From the NCBI GenBank assembly GCA_044375955.1, contig JBILLS010000017.1, forward strand, positions 1-37,201: 37,201 bases of DNA. Reading direction: 5' to 3'. Positions within the stretch are counted from its first letter, which is position 1. Each line of letters opens with the position of its first letter. Of the stretch, positions 13,679 to 21,784 are shown one piece after another. Both the position numbers and the translations under genes were made by a program. The notes beneath the pieces are model-generated. The model ran no database searches, was not told the origin of the DNA, and saw nothing but the letters and a program-made list of their open reading frames with translations. The DNA comes from VGCC01 sp044375955. GTDB lineage: Bacteria; Actinomycetota; Actinomycetes; S36-B12.

Positions 13679-15055
13679 ATGCAGTTCGTCGAGTCCGTCG
13701 TGGATCTCATCGGCAACACCCCCCTCGTGCGCCTGTCCCACGTGACCAAGGGTGTCGTTCCCGAGCCGGGGCCCTTGGTGCTCGCCAAGGTCGAATACGT
13801 GAACCCAGGTGGATCCGTGAAGGACCGCATCGCCACCCGGATGATCGATGCCGCCGAGCGAGAGGGGCTGCTCGCGCCGGGCGGGACCATCGTCGAACCC
13901 ACGAGCGGGAACACGGGAGTCGGTCTCGCCTTGGTCGCGCAACAGCGTGGCTATCGGTGCGTCTTCGTATGCCCGGACAAGGTCAGCGAGGACAAGCGCA
14001 ACGTGCTCAAGGCGTACGGCGCTGAAGTCGTGGTCTGCCCCACGGCCGTCGATCCGGAGGATCCGCGCTCCTACTACTCCGTCAGTGACCGCCTCGCCCG
14101 GGAGATACCGGGGGGATGGAAACCCGACCAGTACAGCAATCCGAACAACCCGCTCTCGCACTATGAGCAGACCGGCCCGGAACTGTGGCGGCAGACCGAG
14201 GGACGCATCACACACTTCGTCGCCGGTGTCGGAACGGGTGGCACCATCTCGGGCACCGGGCGTTTCCTCAAGGAGGCGAGCGACGGTCGCGTGCGGATCA
14301 TCGGGGCGGACCCGGAGGGCTCGGTCTACTCGGGCGGCACCGGGCGGCCCTACCTGGTCGAGGGTGTGGGCGAGGACTTCTGGCCGACCACCTATGACAC
14401 CGGGATCTGCGACGAGATCATCGCCGTGTCCGATGCCGCGTCCTTCGAGATGACCCGACGGCTTGCCCGCGAGGAAGGTCTGCTCGTCGGCGGCTCGTGC
14501 GGCATGGCCGTTGTCGCTGCCCTCGATGTCGCATCGCGCGCGAATCCCGACGACGTCATCGTCGTGCTTCTGCCGGACAGTGGACGTGGTTACCTCTCCA
14601 AGGTCTTCAACGACACCTGGCTGAGTTCCTACGGCTTCCTCAGCTCGGACGATCAACGCACCGTCGGCGAGGTGCTCGCGGGTAAGAGCGGTGGGCTGCC
14701 CCCGCTCGTCCACACGCATCCCACCGAGACCGTCGCGGATGCCATTGCGATCCTGGAGGAGTTCGGGGTCTCCCAGGTTCCGGTCGTACGTGCGGAACCA
14801 CCGGTGATGGCTGCCGAGGTCGTCGGGGCGGTCGTCGAACGCGATCTCCTCGATGCGCTGTTCACCCAGAAGGCGAAGCTCTCCGATCGCGTGGATGAGC
14901 ACATGTCCCCGGCGCTGCCGATCGTCGGATCCGGCGAGCCGGTGTCGAGTGCGGTGGGCGTCCTGACGTCTGCGGACGCGGCCGTCGTCATCGAGGATGG
15001 CAAGCCGATCGGAATCATCACCCGCCAGGACCTGCTGGGGTACCTCGCGCGCTAG
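13679..15055 (+). CDS. cbs: cystathionine beta-synthase
   Basis: The PLP enzyme condenses homocysteine and serine into cystathionine, the first step of reverse transsulfuration. In 458 residues it has a fold-type II catalytic domain with the PLP lysine Lys48 in NPGGSVKDR, the phosphate-side loop EPTSGNTG (73-80) and GVGTGGTISGTG, then a pair of CBS domains (about 335-455, ending GIITRQDLLGYLAR). The CBS pair separates it from cysteine synthase and fits the actinobacterial Cbs. Its companion metB/cystathionine gamma-lyase lies just downstream, with msrA between on the other strand, matching the cbs-metB neighbourhood of mycobacteria. It overlaps the msrA stop tail to tail. Confidence 0.95.
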   Translation: MQFVESVVDLIGNTPLVRLSHVTKGVVPEPGPLVLAKVEYVNPGGSVKDRIATRMIDAAEREGLLAPGGTIVEPTSGNTGVGLALVAQQRGYRCVFVCPDKVSEDKRNVLKAYGAEVVVCPTAVDPEDPRSYYSVSDRLAREIPGGWKPDQYSNPNNPLSHYEQTGPELWRQTEGRITHFVAGVGTGGTISGTGRFLKEASDGRVRIIGADPEGSVYSGGTGRPYLVEGVGEDFWPTTYDTGICDEIIAVSDAASFEMTRRLAREEGLLVGGSCGMAVVAALDVASRANPDDVIVVLLPDSGRGYLSKVFNDTWLSSYGFLSSDDQRTVGEVLAGKSGGLPPLVHTHPTETVADAIAILEEFGVSQVPVVRAEPPVMAAEVVGAVVERDLLDALFTQKAKLSDRVDEHMSPALPIVGSGEPVSSAVGVLTSADAAVVIEDGKPIGIITRQDLLGYLAR

Positions 15056-15699
15056 ACGAGCGCGGGTAGGGCCAGGCCGGTGTTCGCGTGGCACCGGTAT
15101 CCATGGGGGACCTTGAAGAGGTACTGCTGGTGGTAGTCCTCCGCGAGGTAGTAGATGTGCCCCGCTGCTGACGCGATTTCCGTGGTGATCGTTCCGTATC
15201 CGCGTTCGGAGATCACGCGCTGGTAGGCGTCCCGCGTGGCCTCGGCCATCTCCTTCTGCTCCGCAGTCGTATAGAAGATCGCGCTGCGGTACTGCGTGCC
15301 GATGTCATTGCCCTGGCGGAACCCCTGTGTCGGGTCGTGGTTCTCCCAGAAGACCTTGAAGACGTCGTAGAGAGTTACCGAACTCGGTTCGTACGCGACC
15401 ATCACGGTCTCGGTGTGCCCGGTCATGCCGGTGCAGACTTCCTCGTACGTCGGATTCCTGGTGTAACCGCCCATGTACCCGACCGAGGTGCTCACGATCC
15501 CCGGGACGGCCCACATCAGTTCCTCCGCGCCCCAGAAGCAGCCGGACGCGAGGTAGATGACCTCGGTTGTGGCGGACCAGGGTCCGCGCATGGAACTCCT
15601 GAGCACCGCGTGCGTGTCGGGGACCTCGAAGACCGGTTGTGCGCGACCGGGCAGCGCGGAGTCGGAGGAGACCATCGACGAGGAACGGAAACCGAACAT
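15052..15699 (-). CDS. msrA: peptide methionine sulfoxide reductase MsrA
   Basis: MsrA reduces methionine-S-sulfoxide in proteins and repairs oxidative damage. The catalytic Cys54 is in ASGCFWGAEE, and the family blocks GYMGGYTRNPTYEEVCTG, GHTETVMVAYEP, FWENHDPTQGFRQGNDIGTQYRS (cited for its His/Asp and Tyr residues only) and AEDYHQQYL follow. The protein has 215 residues from ATG 15699, with about 40 residues before the core, as in other actinobacterial MsrA. A longer in-frame reading upstream runs into metB and is rejected. It is transcribed away from metB through an 18-base spacer, so the two methionine-related genes share one promoter region. Confidence 0.95.
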   Translation of the reverse strand: MFGFRSSSMVSSDSALPGRAQPVFEVPDTHAVLRSSMRGPWSATTEVIYLASGCFWGAEELMWAVPGIVSTSVGYMGGYTRNPTYEEVCTGMTGHTETVMVAYEPSSVTLYDVFKVFWENHDPTQGFRQGNDIGTQYRSAIFYTTAEQKEMAEATRDAYQRVISERGYGTITTEIASAAGHIYYLAEDYHQQYLFKVPHGYRCHANTGLALPALV

Positions 15700-15717
15700 C
15701 TCACTAGGGTAAGGCTC
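15700..15717. promoter_or_regulatory. shared divergent promoter of msrA and metB (leaderless both ways)
   Basis: Only 18 bases separate the two start codons. On the plus strand TAGGGT (15705-15710) ends seven bases before metB ATG 15718. On the minus strand TACCCT (15711 to 15706) ends six bases before msrA ATG 15699. The two hexamers overlap by five bases as TAGGGTA, so one near-symmetric -10 element can be read in either direction. No room remains for a separate leader or Shine-Dalgarno site. Confidence 0.6.
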
Positions 15718-16866
15718 ATGGAGGGTTTCAACACCCGCGCGATCCACGCCGGCCAGGAACCGGATCCGTTGACCGGAGCCGTGGTCCCTCCGATCTATCA
15801 AGTCTCCACCTACGCGCAGGACGGTGTCGGCGGGCTTCGTGGCGGTTACGAGTACTCACGGAGCGGTAACCCGACCCGCACCGCCCTCCAGGAGTGCCTG
15901 GCCTCGCTCGAGTCACCCGTCGAGCCCGCGGTGGGACTGGCCTTCGCCTCGGGACTTGCGGCGGAGGACACACTGATCCGCACGGTCCTCGCCCCCGGCG
16001 ATCACGCGGTCATCCCGGATGACGCCTATGGCGGTACCTACCGGCTCTTCGCGCGCGTCGCCCAGCCCTGGGGGGTCGAGCACACCCCCGCGGCGGTGAC
16101 GGATCCGTCGGCCATCGCCGCAGCCATCGTCCCGGGGCGCACCAAGATCATCTGGATCGAGACGCCGACGAATCCGCTCCTCAACATCGCGGACATCTCC
16201 GCAATCGCCGATGTCGCGCGGGATGCCGGTGCGCTTCTCGTCGTTGATAACACGTTCGCATCCCCCTACCTGCAGCAGCCGCTTCTCCTCGGTGCCGACG
16301 TCGTCGTGCACTCCACCACCAAGTACCTCGGCGGACACAGCGATGTCATCGGCGGTGCCTTGGTCACGATGGATACCGATCTAGGACAGCGGCTCGCCTA
16401 CCACCAGAACGCGATGGGTGCGGTTCCCGGCCCCTTCGATTCGTGGCTGGTGCTCCGCGGTATCAAGACCCTCGGTGTGCGCATGGATCGCCACTGCGCC
16501 AACGCCGCCCAGATCACCGAGTTTCTCGTCGATCATCCGAAGGTCAGCGCCGTGCACTGGCCTGGTCTCGTCGACCACCCGGGACATGCTGTGGCCGCGA
16601 AGCAGATGCGCGACTTCGGTGGCATGGTTTCGTTCCGGGTTGCGGGTGGGGAATCTGCCGCGCTCGAGGTGTGTGGTCGCACGCGCGTCTTCACCCTCGG
16701 TGAATCACTCGGTGGAGTGGAGAGCCTGATCGAGCATCCTGGTCGCATGACGCACGCGTCTGCCGCGGGAAGCCCCCTCGAGGTTCCTGCGGACCTGGTG
16801 CGACTCAGTGTCGGCATCGAGGATGCGGATGATCTGCTCGCCGATCTAGACCGCGCGCTCGCCTAG
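15718..16866 (+). CDS. metB: cystathionine gamma-synthase or gamma-lyase
   Basis: This fold-type I PLP enzyme of the Cys/Met metabolism family has 382 residues. Visible are the N-terminal NTRAIHAGQEPDPLTGAVVP, the YSRSGNPTR motif (46-54), the PLP Asp in LLVVDNTFASPYLQ and the Schiff-base Lys202 in HSTTKYLGGHSD, and a C-terminal ESLGGVESLIEHPGRMTHAS block. Family members either make cystathionine from an activated homoserine and cysteine or cleave it to cysteine; sequence alone does not decide between them. With cbs next door, reverse transsulfuration is the more likely use. A long upstream extension of the frame overlaps msrA and is not real. Confidence 0.93.
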   Translation: MEGFNTRAIHAGQEPDPLTGAVVPPIYQVSTYAQDGVGGLRGGYEYSRSGNPTRTALQECLASLESPVEPAVGLAFASGLAAEDTLIRTVLAPGDHAVIPDDAYGGTYRLFARVAQPWGVEHTPAAVTDPSAIAAAIVPGRTKIIWIETPTNPLLNIADISAIADVARDAGALLVVDNTFASPYLQQPLLLGADVVVHSTTKYLGGHSDVIGGALVTMDTDLGQRLAYHQNAMGAVPGPFDSWLVLRGIKTLGVRMDRHCANAAQITEFLVDHPKVSAVHWPGLVDHPGHAVAAKQMRDFGGMVSFRVAGGESAALEVCGRTRVFTLGESLGGVESLIEHPGRMTHASAAGSPLEVPADLVRLSVGIEDADDLLADLDRALA

Positions 16867-18488
16867 CCCGAAGGCGAGGGACTCGGCTCAGGCGTCGGTG
16901 TCGCGCTGGGTGCGACCGTCGGAGGTGTGGGCGTCTCTCCGACGACCTGCAACATGTCCGCCACTCGACACTGCGGTCCTGCGCAGGAGGCGAGTGCTTG
17001 GGTCTGCGCGGCCAACTGCGCCACCAGGGCAGGATCGGCCACGGGCATGAGATTGACGAGTTCATAGGGATCGGCCTCGCGGTCGTACAACGTCCTCGAC
17101 CCGTCCTCGTACTCGACGTAGAGCCACTTCTCCGTGCGCAGCGCATCGAAGCGTGGTGGGTTCCCACGCTGATAGTCCGGGTCTCCCGGCCCCGATTCAC
17201 CGAGGCTCTCCGAAAGCACGCCCGTGCGCCACGGGACGGGTGCCTGTCCGGTCGTGATGAAGGGTGTGAGGGATCGACCGTCCACCCAGGCCGGAGCAGT
17301 GCGGCCGAAGATCTCGGTGAAGGTCGGCGCGAGGTCGATCGCACTCGTCATCGCGGTGATCCGGGTGCCCGGTGTGATGCCCGGCCCCAGCATCACGAGG
17401 GGGACCACCGTGTCGAATGCGTAGGGCGTGCGCTTCCCCTTGGGCAGACGGAAGTGGCCCAGGTGGTATCCATTGTCCGCGCTGATGACGACCAGCGTGT
17501 TCTCCGCGCGGCCCGACTCGCGCAGCGCATAGAGGATGGCTCCCACGGAGTCGGCCACCGATTCCGCCGATTGGGCACGCCGTCGCCAGATTCGGTCATC
17601 GCCCGCCTGCTTCTCCGGCGATCTCTCCGCGAACTCCTGAAGCCACGGCGGCTCATTCACGCCGAAGGCGTTGTAGGTGGGTGTCCGCGGGGCTCCGGTC
17701 GTTCCATGGGTGTCCTTGTTGCGAGTGGCCACCGGCGCCGGCTTATGGGGACTGTAGGTCGACAACATCAGGAAGAAGGGCTGGCGCGTTTCGCGGATGA
17801 ATGCGGTGGCTTTACGCGTGATCACATCGTTCAGAAAGTCCGAGGTGCGCTTTCCGTACTCGACGAGATCGCCATTGACGTTCAGCGTGTAGTTGTAACC
17901 GGAGTAACTGTCCCCACGGGTCGCGGGAACCGCCCACTCGTCCCACCCGGGCGGTATGTAGGTCTGCTCATCCTGCTCGGGGTATCCATTGAGGTACTTC
18001 CCGAAGAGCGCCGTGCGGACGTCCGCCTGCGACAACCACACGGGCAGGTTGCTCATCTGCTCGTTGCGCTCCTTGAAAGTCCTCCATCCTCCGCCCGTCT
18101 CTGCCAGGTTGGAGATGACGCGATGGTTGTGGATGTACTGGGATCGGAGGATCGAGACCCGGGAGGGGCAACAGAGCGAGTCCACCACGGTGTGGTTGGT
18201 GAACGTCATGCCCTGGTCCTGGAGTGCGTTCAGGCGCGGGACCTGGCGGAACAATTCCCAATCGAGATCATCGGCCAGGATGAAGACCACGTTCTCGATC
18301 GGAGCCGCGGTCGGACTCGGACTGGGTGCGGTCGCCTCGGGTGTCGGTGTCGGTGTCGGCTCGACGATGGTGTCGGCTTGCACGACGGAGGTGGTGGGAG
18401 AGACCACCGCCAGCGCACCCAGCCCTGCGACGGTTCCGATCACCGTGACGGAGGCGACCAGGCTGACGGTCCAGCGTCGTCGGGTCAC
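16863..18488 (-). CDS. secreted sulfatase (formylglycine type)
   Basis: The 541 residues begin with Arg-rich MTRRR and a hydrophobic segment (about 8-30), a signal peptide or signal anchor, followed by a Pro/Thr linker. The type I sulfatase domain starts at NVVFILADDLDWE (metal-binding Asp pair) and has CCPSR at 106-110, with Cys106 the residue to be converted to formylglycine. Later blocks are LFGKYLNGYP, TYSPHKPAP, ISADNGYHLGHFRLPKGKR and the C-terminal KWLYVEYEDGSRTLYD. A second Pro/Ser/Thr tail ends the protein. It should cleave sulfate esters outside the membrane. It is the last gene of a four-gene operon; its GTG overlaps the MFS stop. Substrate unknown. Confidence 0.92.
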   Translation of the reverse strand: MTRRRWTVSLVASVTVIGTVAGLGALAVVSPTTSVVQADTIVEPTPTPTPEATAPSPSPTAAPIENVVFILADDLDWELFRQVPRLNALQDQGMTFTNHTVVDSLCCPSRVSILRSQYIHNHRVISNLAETGGGWRTFKERNEQMSNLPVWLSQADVRTALFGKYLNGYPEQDEQTYIPPGWDEWAVPATRGDSYSGYNYTLNVNGDLVEYGKRTSDFLNDVITRKATAFIRETRQPFFLMLSTYSPHKPAPVATRNKDTHGTTGAPRTPTYNAFGVNEPPWLQEFAERSPEKQAGDDRIWRRRAQSAESVADSVGAILYALRESGRAENTLVVISADNGYHLGHFRLPKGKRTPYAFDTVVPLVMLGPGITPGTRITAMTSAIDLAPTFTEIFGRTAPAWVDGRSLTPFITTGQAPVPWRTGVLSESLGESGPGDPDYQRGNPPRFDALRTEKWLYVEYEDGSRTLYDREADPYELVNLMPVADPALVAQLAAQTQALASCAGPQCRVADMLQVVGETPTPPTVAPSATPTPEPSPSPSG

Positions 18489-19747
18489 GTGCTCCTCCGG
18501 CGCAGGGTCTCGGGCATGCGCAGTACGAGGATGATGGGGATCACGGCAAGGGCCGCTCCCGCTGCGAACGCCCAGTCGAAGTCGTACGCGTCGACGAGCA
18601 GACCCGCGATCAACGGTCCCACCACTGCTCCCAAGTCGGACATCATCTGGAACGTGGCGACCACGATCCCACCCCTGCGGCCTTCCATGATGTCACCCAC
18701 GGTCGCCGAAGGCGCGGAGCCCAGGAATGCGGCGCCGTAACCCTGGATCGCCATCGACAGGAGGAACAGGATCATGCCGACGAAGCCGGCCGTGCCGAGT
18801 GTGTTCGCCGCGAGGTCCGATGCGGTCAGGAGGAGCATCCCGATGAGGGTCGCGACGGAGCCGAGCATGAGTGCCTTGCGGCGGCCCTGAGTGTCGGCCA
18901 TGCGTCCCGCGGGCAGCAACGTGATGGCTTGCACCACTGCGGCTGCGAGGAAGCCGAACCCGGAGAGCGAGGCGCCGCGGGCGAGGCCCTCGACCACGAA
19001 GAGCGGAACCACGGATGACCGCAGTCCGAAGGTCACGAACCCGCTGGTGAGGTTGGTGGCCAGGGCAGCTTGGTAGGCCTTGTTGCGAAGTGCGTCCCGT
19101 AACTCACTCAGTCTGTTCTCGTTGCCATGGGCGACGATGTGCTCGCGCTCGCGCAGATGCGCACTCGAGAGGTACACCACCGCCACGATGGTGGCGAGGA
19201 GTAGCGCCGCCGCGTAGACGAAGAAGGGTGCGCGGATCGACCACGCGACCACGATTCCCCCCACTGCGGGACCTGCGACACCCCCGAGGAGGAAGCCTCC
19301 TTGGAAGGCGGCTGCGGCACGGCCCCGCTGTTCTGTGTCCACAACCCGTAGGAGCAGCGCCATCGCCGATACCGTGAACATCGACGAACCGATCCCGCCC
19401 ACGCCACGCAACACGATGAGTTGCACCAGGTTCTGCGAGAAGCCCGCGGCCAGGCTGGAGAGTCCGACGAAGGCCAGACCCGTCGACATGATCAGGCGCT
19501 CACCGAAGCGATCCGTGAGGGCACCCGCTCCCGGAGCACTGACGAACCGCATGAGTGCGAAAACCGAGATCACTGCGCTCACCTGGAGCGCGGAGACATC
19601 GAAGGTGCGCGCGAAGATCGGAAGTGACGGTGCCAGGATCCCGAATCCGAGGGCGACGCAGAATGCGATCGCGGTGAGAACTGCTACTTCCTTGGGCAGG
19701 CCAGCCAGGAGAGGTGTGCGGCGGATCGCACGTGCGATCCGCTTCAC
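18485..19747 (-). CDS. MFS transporter
   Basis: From GTG 19747 the protein has 420 residues and about twelve transmembrane helices in two halves, with the loop 2-3 motif GALTDRFGERL and a matching GRMADTQGRRKAL in the second half, both typical of major facilitator proteins. A longer upstream reading lies inside the dehydrogenase gene; GTG 19747 overlaps that gene's stop (GTGA), as at the other joints of this operon. In context it probably moves a sugar, polyol or acid linked to the neighbouring enzymes, although efflux cannot be excluded. Confidence 0.92.
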   Translation of the reverse strand: MKRIARAIRRTPLLAGLPKEVAVLTAIAFCVALGFGILAPSLPIFARTFDVSALQVSAVISVFALMRFVSAPGAGALTDRFGERLIMSTGLAFVGLSSLAAGFSQNLVQLIVLRGVGGIGSSMFTVSAMALLLRVVDTEQRGRAAAAFQGGFLLGGVAGPAVGGIVVAWSIRAPFFVYAAALLLATIVAVVYLSSAHLREREHIVAHGNENRLSELRDALRNKAYQAALATNLTSGFVTFGLRSSVVPLFVVEGLARGASLSGFGFLAAAVVQAITLLPAGRMADTQGRRKALMLGSVATLIGMLLLTASDLAANTLGTAGFVGMILFLLSMAIQGYGAAFLGSAPSATVGDIMEGRRGGIVVATFQMMSDLGAVVGPLIAGLLVDAYDFDWAFAAGAALAVIPIILVLRMPETLRRRST

Positions 19748-20880
19748 AGGGTCACGGCAGCAGACTGCCTTTGCGACTCGAGTGCTCCGGCGAAGACGCG
19801 GTGTGACGTGAGGGCCTCCTCGGGAGTGGCGCATCCGAACCGATCCCCGAGATCACCCGCCCGCTCCGCCAGGTAACTCGCCCACATCTGCATGAGGGCG
19901 TCGGCGAATCCGAACTCGAAGATGGCGCCGGAGATCATCGGCCACGCGGACACGTTGCCAGGTTGCACTTCCTCCCAGACCTGCTCCGCCCCGCGTCGCG
20001 AGAATCGCTGGAACACAGCGGGATTCCGCGTGCTGAAACGCACGCCTCCATCCATGCCGAGGGCCTCGAAGACCCACGTGTTCATGTTCCCGGGGGAGAT
20101 GCGACGTGTCTCCCAGACCATGGGGAATGTTCGGTGTTCATGACGTGACTCGCGAGCCCGCAGGAGCAACATGGCGTTGTCCCAGGTGTCACACGTCGCC
20201 ATGTCGGCGCTACCGGCTGCGGTAGGACGTTCAGCCACGATCGAATCCAGGACGGCGTACACCTGCGCAGGTGTGTATCCGAGGCGCAGCGGGACGTGGG
20301 CCACATGCATCCCGAGGTCTCCCATCACGCCGATCTCGCCACAGGTCTCGGCGCGCCTCTTCCAGTTGATCGGCTTGGTTCGGTCGATATCGGATGAGTG
20401 AAGGAACGCCGATCGCACTTCGATGAGTTCTCCGAGTGCACTGGTTGCGGCAATGGCTCGCTGGGCACCGGGAAAGAACGGCATCTCGCTGCTCACGCGC
20501 ACGAATCCCGACGATGCGCGCACTGCAGCGACGATTCGCTCCGCGGCTGCAAGGTCGATTCCGAATGGTTTCTCCCCGAGGAAGTCGCGCCCCGCCGCAG
20601 CTGCCGCGACGTAGATCTCCTCGTGGAGGTTGTGAGGCACAGCGATGTAGAGGACGTCGATACTCGGGTCATCGATGAGATCGCGCCAGTGGTCGGTGCT
20701 CACGTCGATGTCGCAGTTGGCCTCGAACCACGCTCGAGCCGCAGGATTCGGATCGGCGATAGCCGTGACGCGTGGTTTCGCGGGGTGATCGACCAGGTGC
20801 ATCCACCGTCCGCAGACAGCCACGAGTTCACGGCCCATCAAGCCGCCGCCGATGACTCCGATGCGAACCGGGGTGCTCAT
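19744..20880 (-). CDS. Gfo/Idh/MocA-family dehydrogenase
   Basis: This 378-residue protein has an N-terminal Rossmann domain (IGVIGGGLMGRE, residues 7-18; AIADPNPAAR) with the family motif GEKPFGID (102-109), and a C-terminal alpha/beta domain with SSEMPFFPGAQ, GVMGDLGMHVAHVPL and DTWDNAMLLL. Gfo/Idh/MocA enzymes oxidise or reduce sugars, inositols and related compounds with NAD(P). No signal peptide is present, so it acts in the cytoplasm. It is the second gene of the operon; its ATG overlaps the aldolase stop (ATGA). Substrate cannot be read from the sequence. Confidence 0.92.
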   Translation of the reverse strand: MSTPVRIGVIGGGLMGRELVAVCGRWMHLVDHPAKPRVTAIADPNPAARAWFEANCDIDVSTDHWRDLIDDPSIDVLYIAVPHNLHEEIYVAAAAAGRDFLGEKPFGIDLAAAERIVAAVRASSGFVRVSSEMPFFPGAQRAIAATSALGELIEVRSAFLHSSDIDRTKPINWKRRAETCGEIGVMGDLGMHVAHVPLRLGYTPAQVYAVLDSIVAERPTAAGSADMATCDTWDNAMLLLRARESRHEHRTFPMVWETRRISPGNMNTWVFEALGMDGGVRFSTRNPAVFQRFSRRGAEQVWEEVQPGNVSAWPMISGAIFEFGFADALMQMWASYLAERAGDLGDRFGCATPEEALTSHRVFAGALESQRQSAAVTL

Positions 20881-21719
20881 CCTGCGCTGAGGATCCGCTC
20901 GGCTTGCTCCACGGTGGCGTTCTCGTGCAGCATCGCCATCAGCGCACGGGTCATCGCACCGGGATTCTGGTGCTGGATGATGTTGCGGCCGTAGACGATG
21001 CCGGCGGCGCCTTGATCCAGGATGGCCTTGGTGCGTTCGAGGAGTTCGCGATCGCTCACCTTGCCGCCGCCGCGGACCAGCACAGGTATGCCGGTGGCGG
21101 TGCGCACCACGTGGTGGTAGTCACTCGGATCGTCGGTGGGATCGGCCTTGATGATGTCGGCGCCCAACTCAACGGCCTGACGGACCAGGGGAACGATGAG
21201 ATTGATATCACCGTTGACCGAGTACCCCCCGCTGGCTCCCTCCTTCATAACCAGCGGTTCCACCATGAGAGGCATGCCGTAGCGATCGCAATCCTGGCGA
21301 GCCAGAAGGACATTGGAGATGCATGCCTCCCGAACCTCGGGGCGCCCAGGGAGATCGAAGAGGTTCACCACGATGCAGGCCGCATCGAGCTGCACTCCGC
21401 GCAATGCGGGGTCGGGGATCATCAGACTGAACATGTGATCGGGTAGGGGGGATCCGTATACGTTCGCGATGTCGGTGCGCATCACCAGTGCCGGGCGCCG
21501 ACGTCCGCCGTGCTCGTTCTGGAGGAGACGGGCCTGCCCCTGGGTCAACTGGATAGCGTCGGGGTCGGCGGCGACCAGGGTTGCCACTGCGGCCCGCAGG
21601 TCCTCGATCCCGGTCAGGAAGCTGCCTTCGCCGAAGAATCCGTGGTCGACCGCGACGTCGAAACAGCGGCCGGATGCGGGATTGAAGAGGCGGTTGAGTC
21701 GGGCGGCGACGTCGGTCAC
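20877..21719 (-). CDS. class I aldolase of the DeoC/LacD/FbaB superfamily
   Basis: The 280 residues form a TIM-barrel Schiff-base aldolase. VDHGFF (25-30) matches the N-terminal family motif, Lys191 in ADIIKADPTDD is the likely Schiff-base lysine, and RGGGK (216-220) plus GIVYGRNI (240-247) form the phosphate-binding end. Relatives include archaeal-type fructose-bisphosphate aldolase, LacD and LsrF, which usually split or transfer phosphorylated substrates; that fits the FGGY kinase encoded divergently. The start is GTG 21719 with a GAGGAG Shine-Dalgarno site 5 bases away. It is the first gene of the aldolase-dehydrogenase-MFS-sulfatase operon, and all four genes overlap by four bases. Confidence 0.88.
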   Translation of the reverse strand: MTDVAARLNRLFNPASGRCFDVAVDHGFFGEGSFLTGIEDLRAAVATLVAADPDAIQLTQGQARLLQNEHGGRRRPALVMRTDIANVYGSPLPDHMFSLMIPDPALRGVQLDAACIVVNLFDLPGRPEVREACISNVLLARQDCDRYGMPLMVEPLVMKEGASGGYSVNGDINLIVPLVRQAVELGADIIKADPTDDPSDYHHVVRTATGIPVLVRGGGKVSDRELLERTKAILDQGAAGIVYGRNIIQHQNPGAMTRALMAMLHENATVEQAERILSAG

Positions 21720-21734
21720 AGTGCTCCTCTATCG

Positions 21735-21754
21735 GACCCATGATGGGATGGGTC
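21735..21754. promoter_or_regulatory. inverted repeat, candidate operator between aldolase operon and FGGY kinase
   Basis: GACCCAT (21735-21741) and ATGGGTC (21748-21754) are a perfect 7-bp inverted repeat with a 6-base spacer. Inside it CCCATGATGGG (21737-21747) is also palindromic. The site falls where the aldolase mRNA would begin, so a bound repressor could block that operon. No regulator gene is next to it. Confidence 0.4.
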
Positions 21755-21757
21755 TCC

Positions 21758-21764
21758 GAGCCTA
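21758..21764. promoter_or_regulatory. shared -10 element of the FGGY kinase and aldolase operon
   Basis: On the plus strand GAGCCT (21758-21763) would give a start near 21770, at the Shine-Dalgarno GGAGGAG of the kinase. On the minus strand TAGGCT (21764 to 21759) would give a start near 21752. The two boxes overlap by five bases with the same one-base offset as at the msrA/metB and DUF4307/mca spacers. Confidence 0.4.
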
Positions 21765-21784
21765 ACCCCGGAGGAGCGTGACCC

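Noticed and set aside
13631..15094. A 487-residue minus-strand frame opposite cbs
   Set aside because: The plus strand encodes a full cystathionine beta-synthase; the antisense frame is composition-driven.
16858..16878. CTCGCC/GGCGAG hairpin at the metB/sulfatase stop codons as a terminator
   Set aside because: Only a 6-bp stem with a 9-base loop and no T-tract on either side; GC-rich DNA gives many such stems.
16998..18740. A 580-residue plus-strand frame opposite the sulfatase
   Set aside because: The sulfatase frame carries CCPSR and the other family blocks; the opposite frame is low-complexity Arg/Gly-rich shadow.
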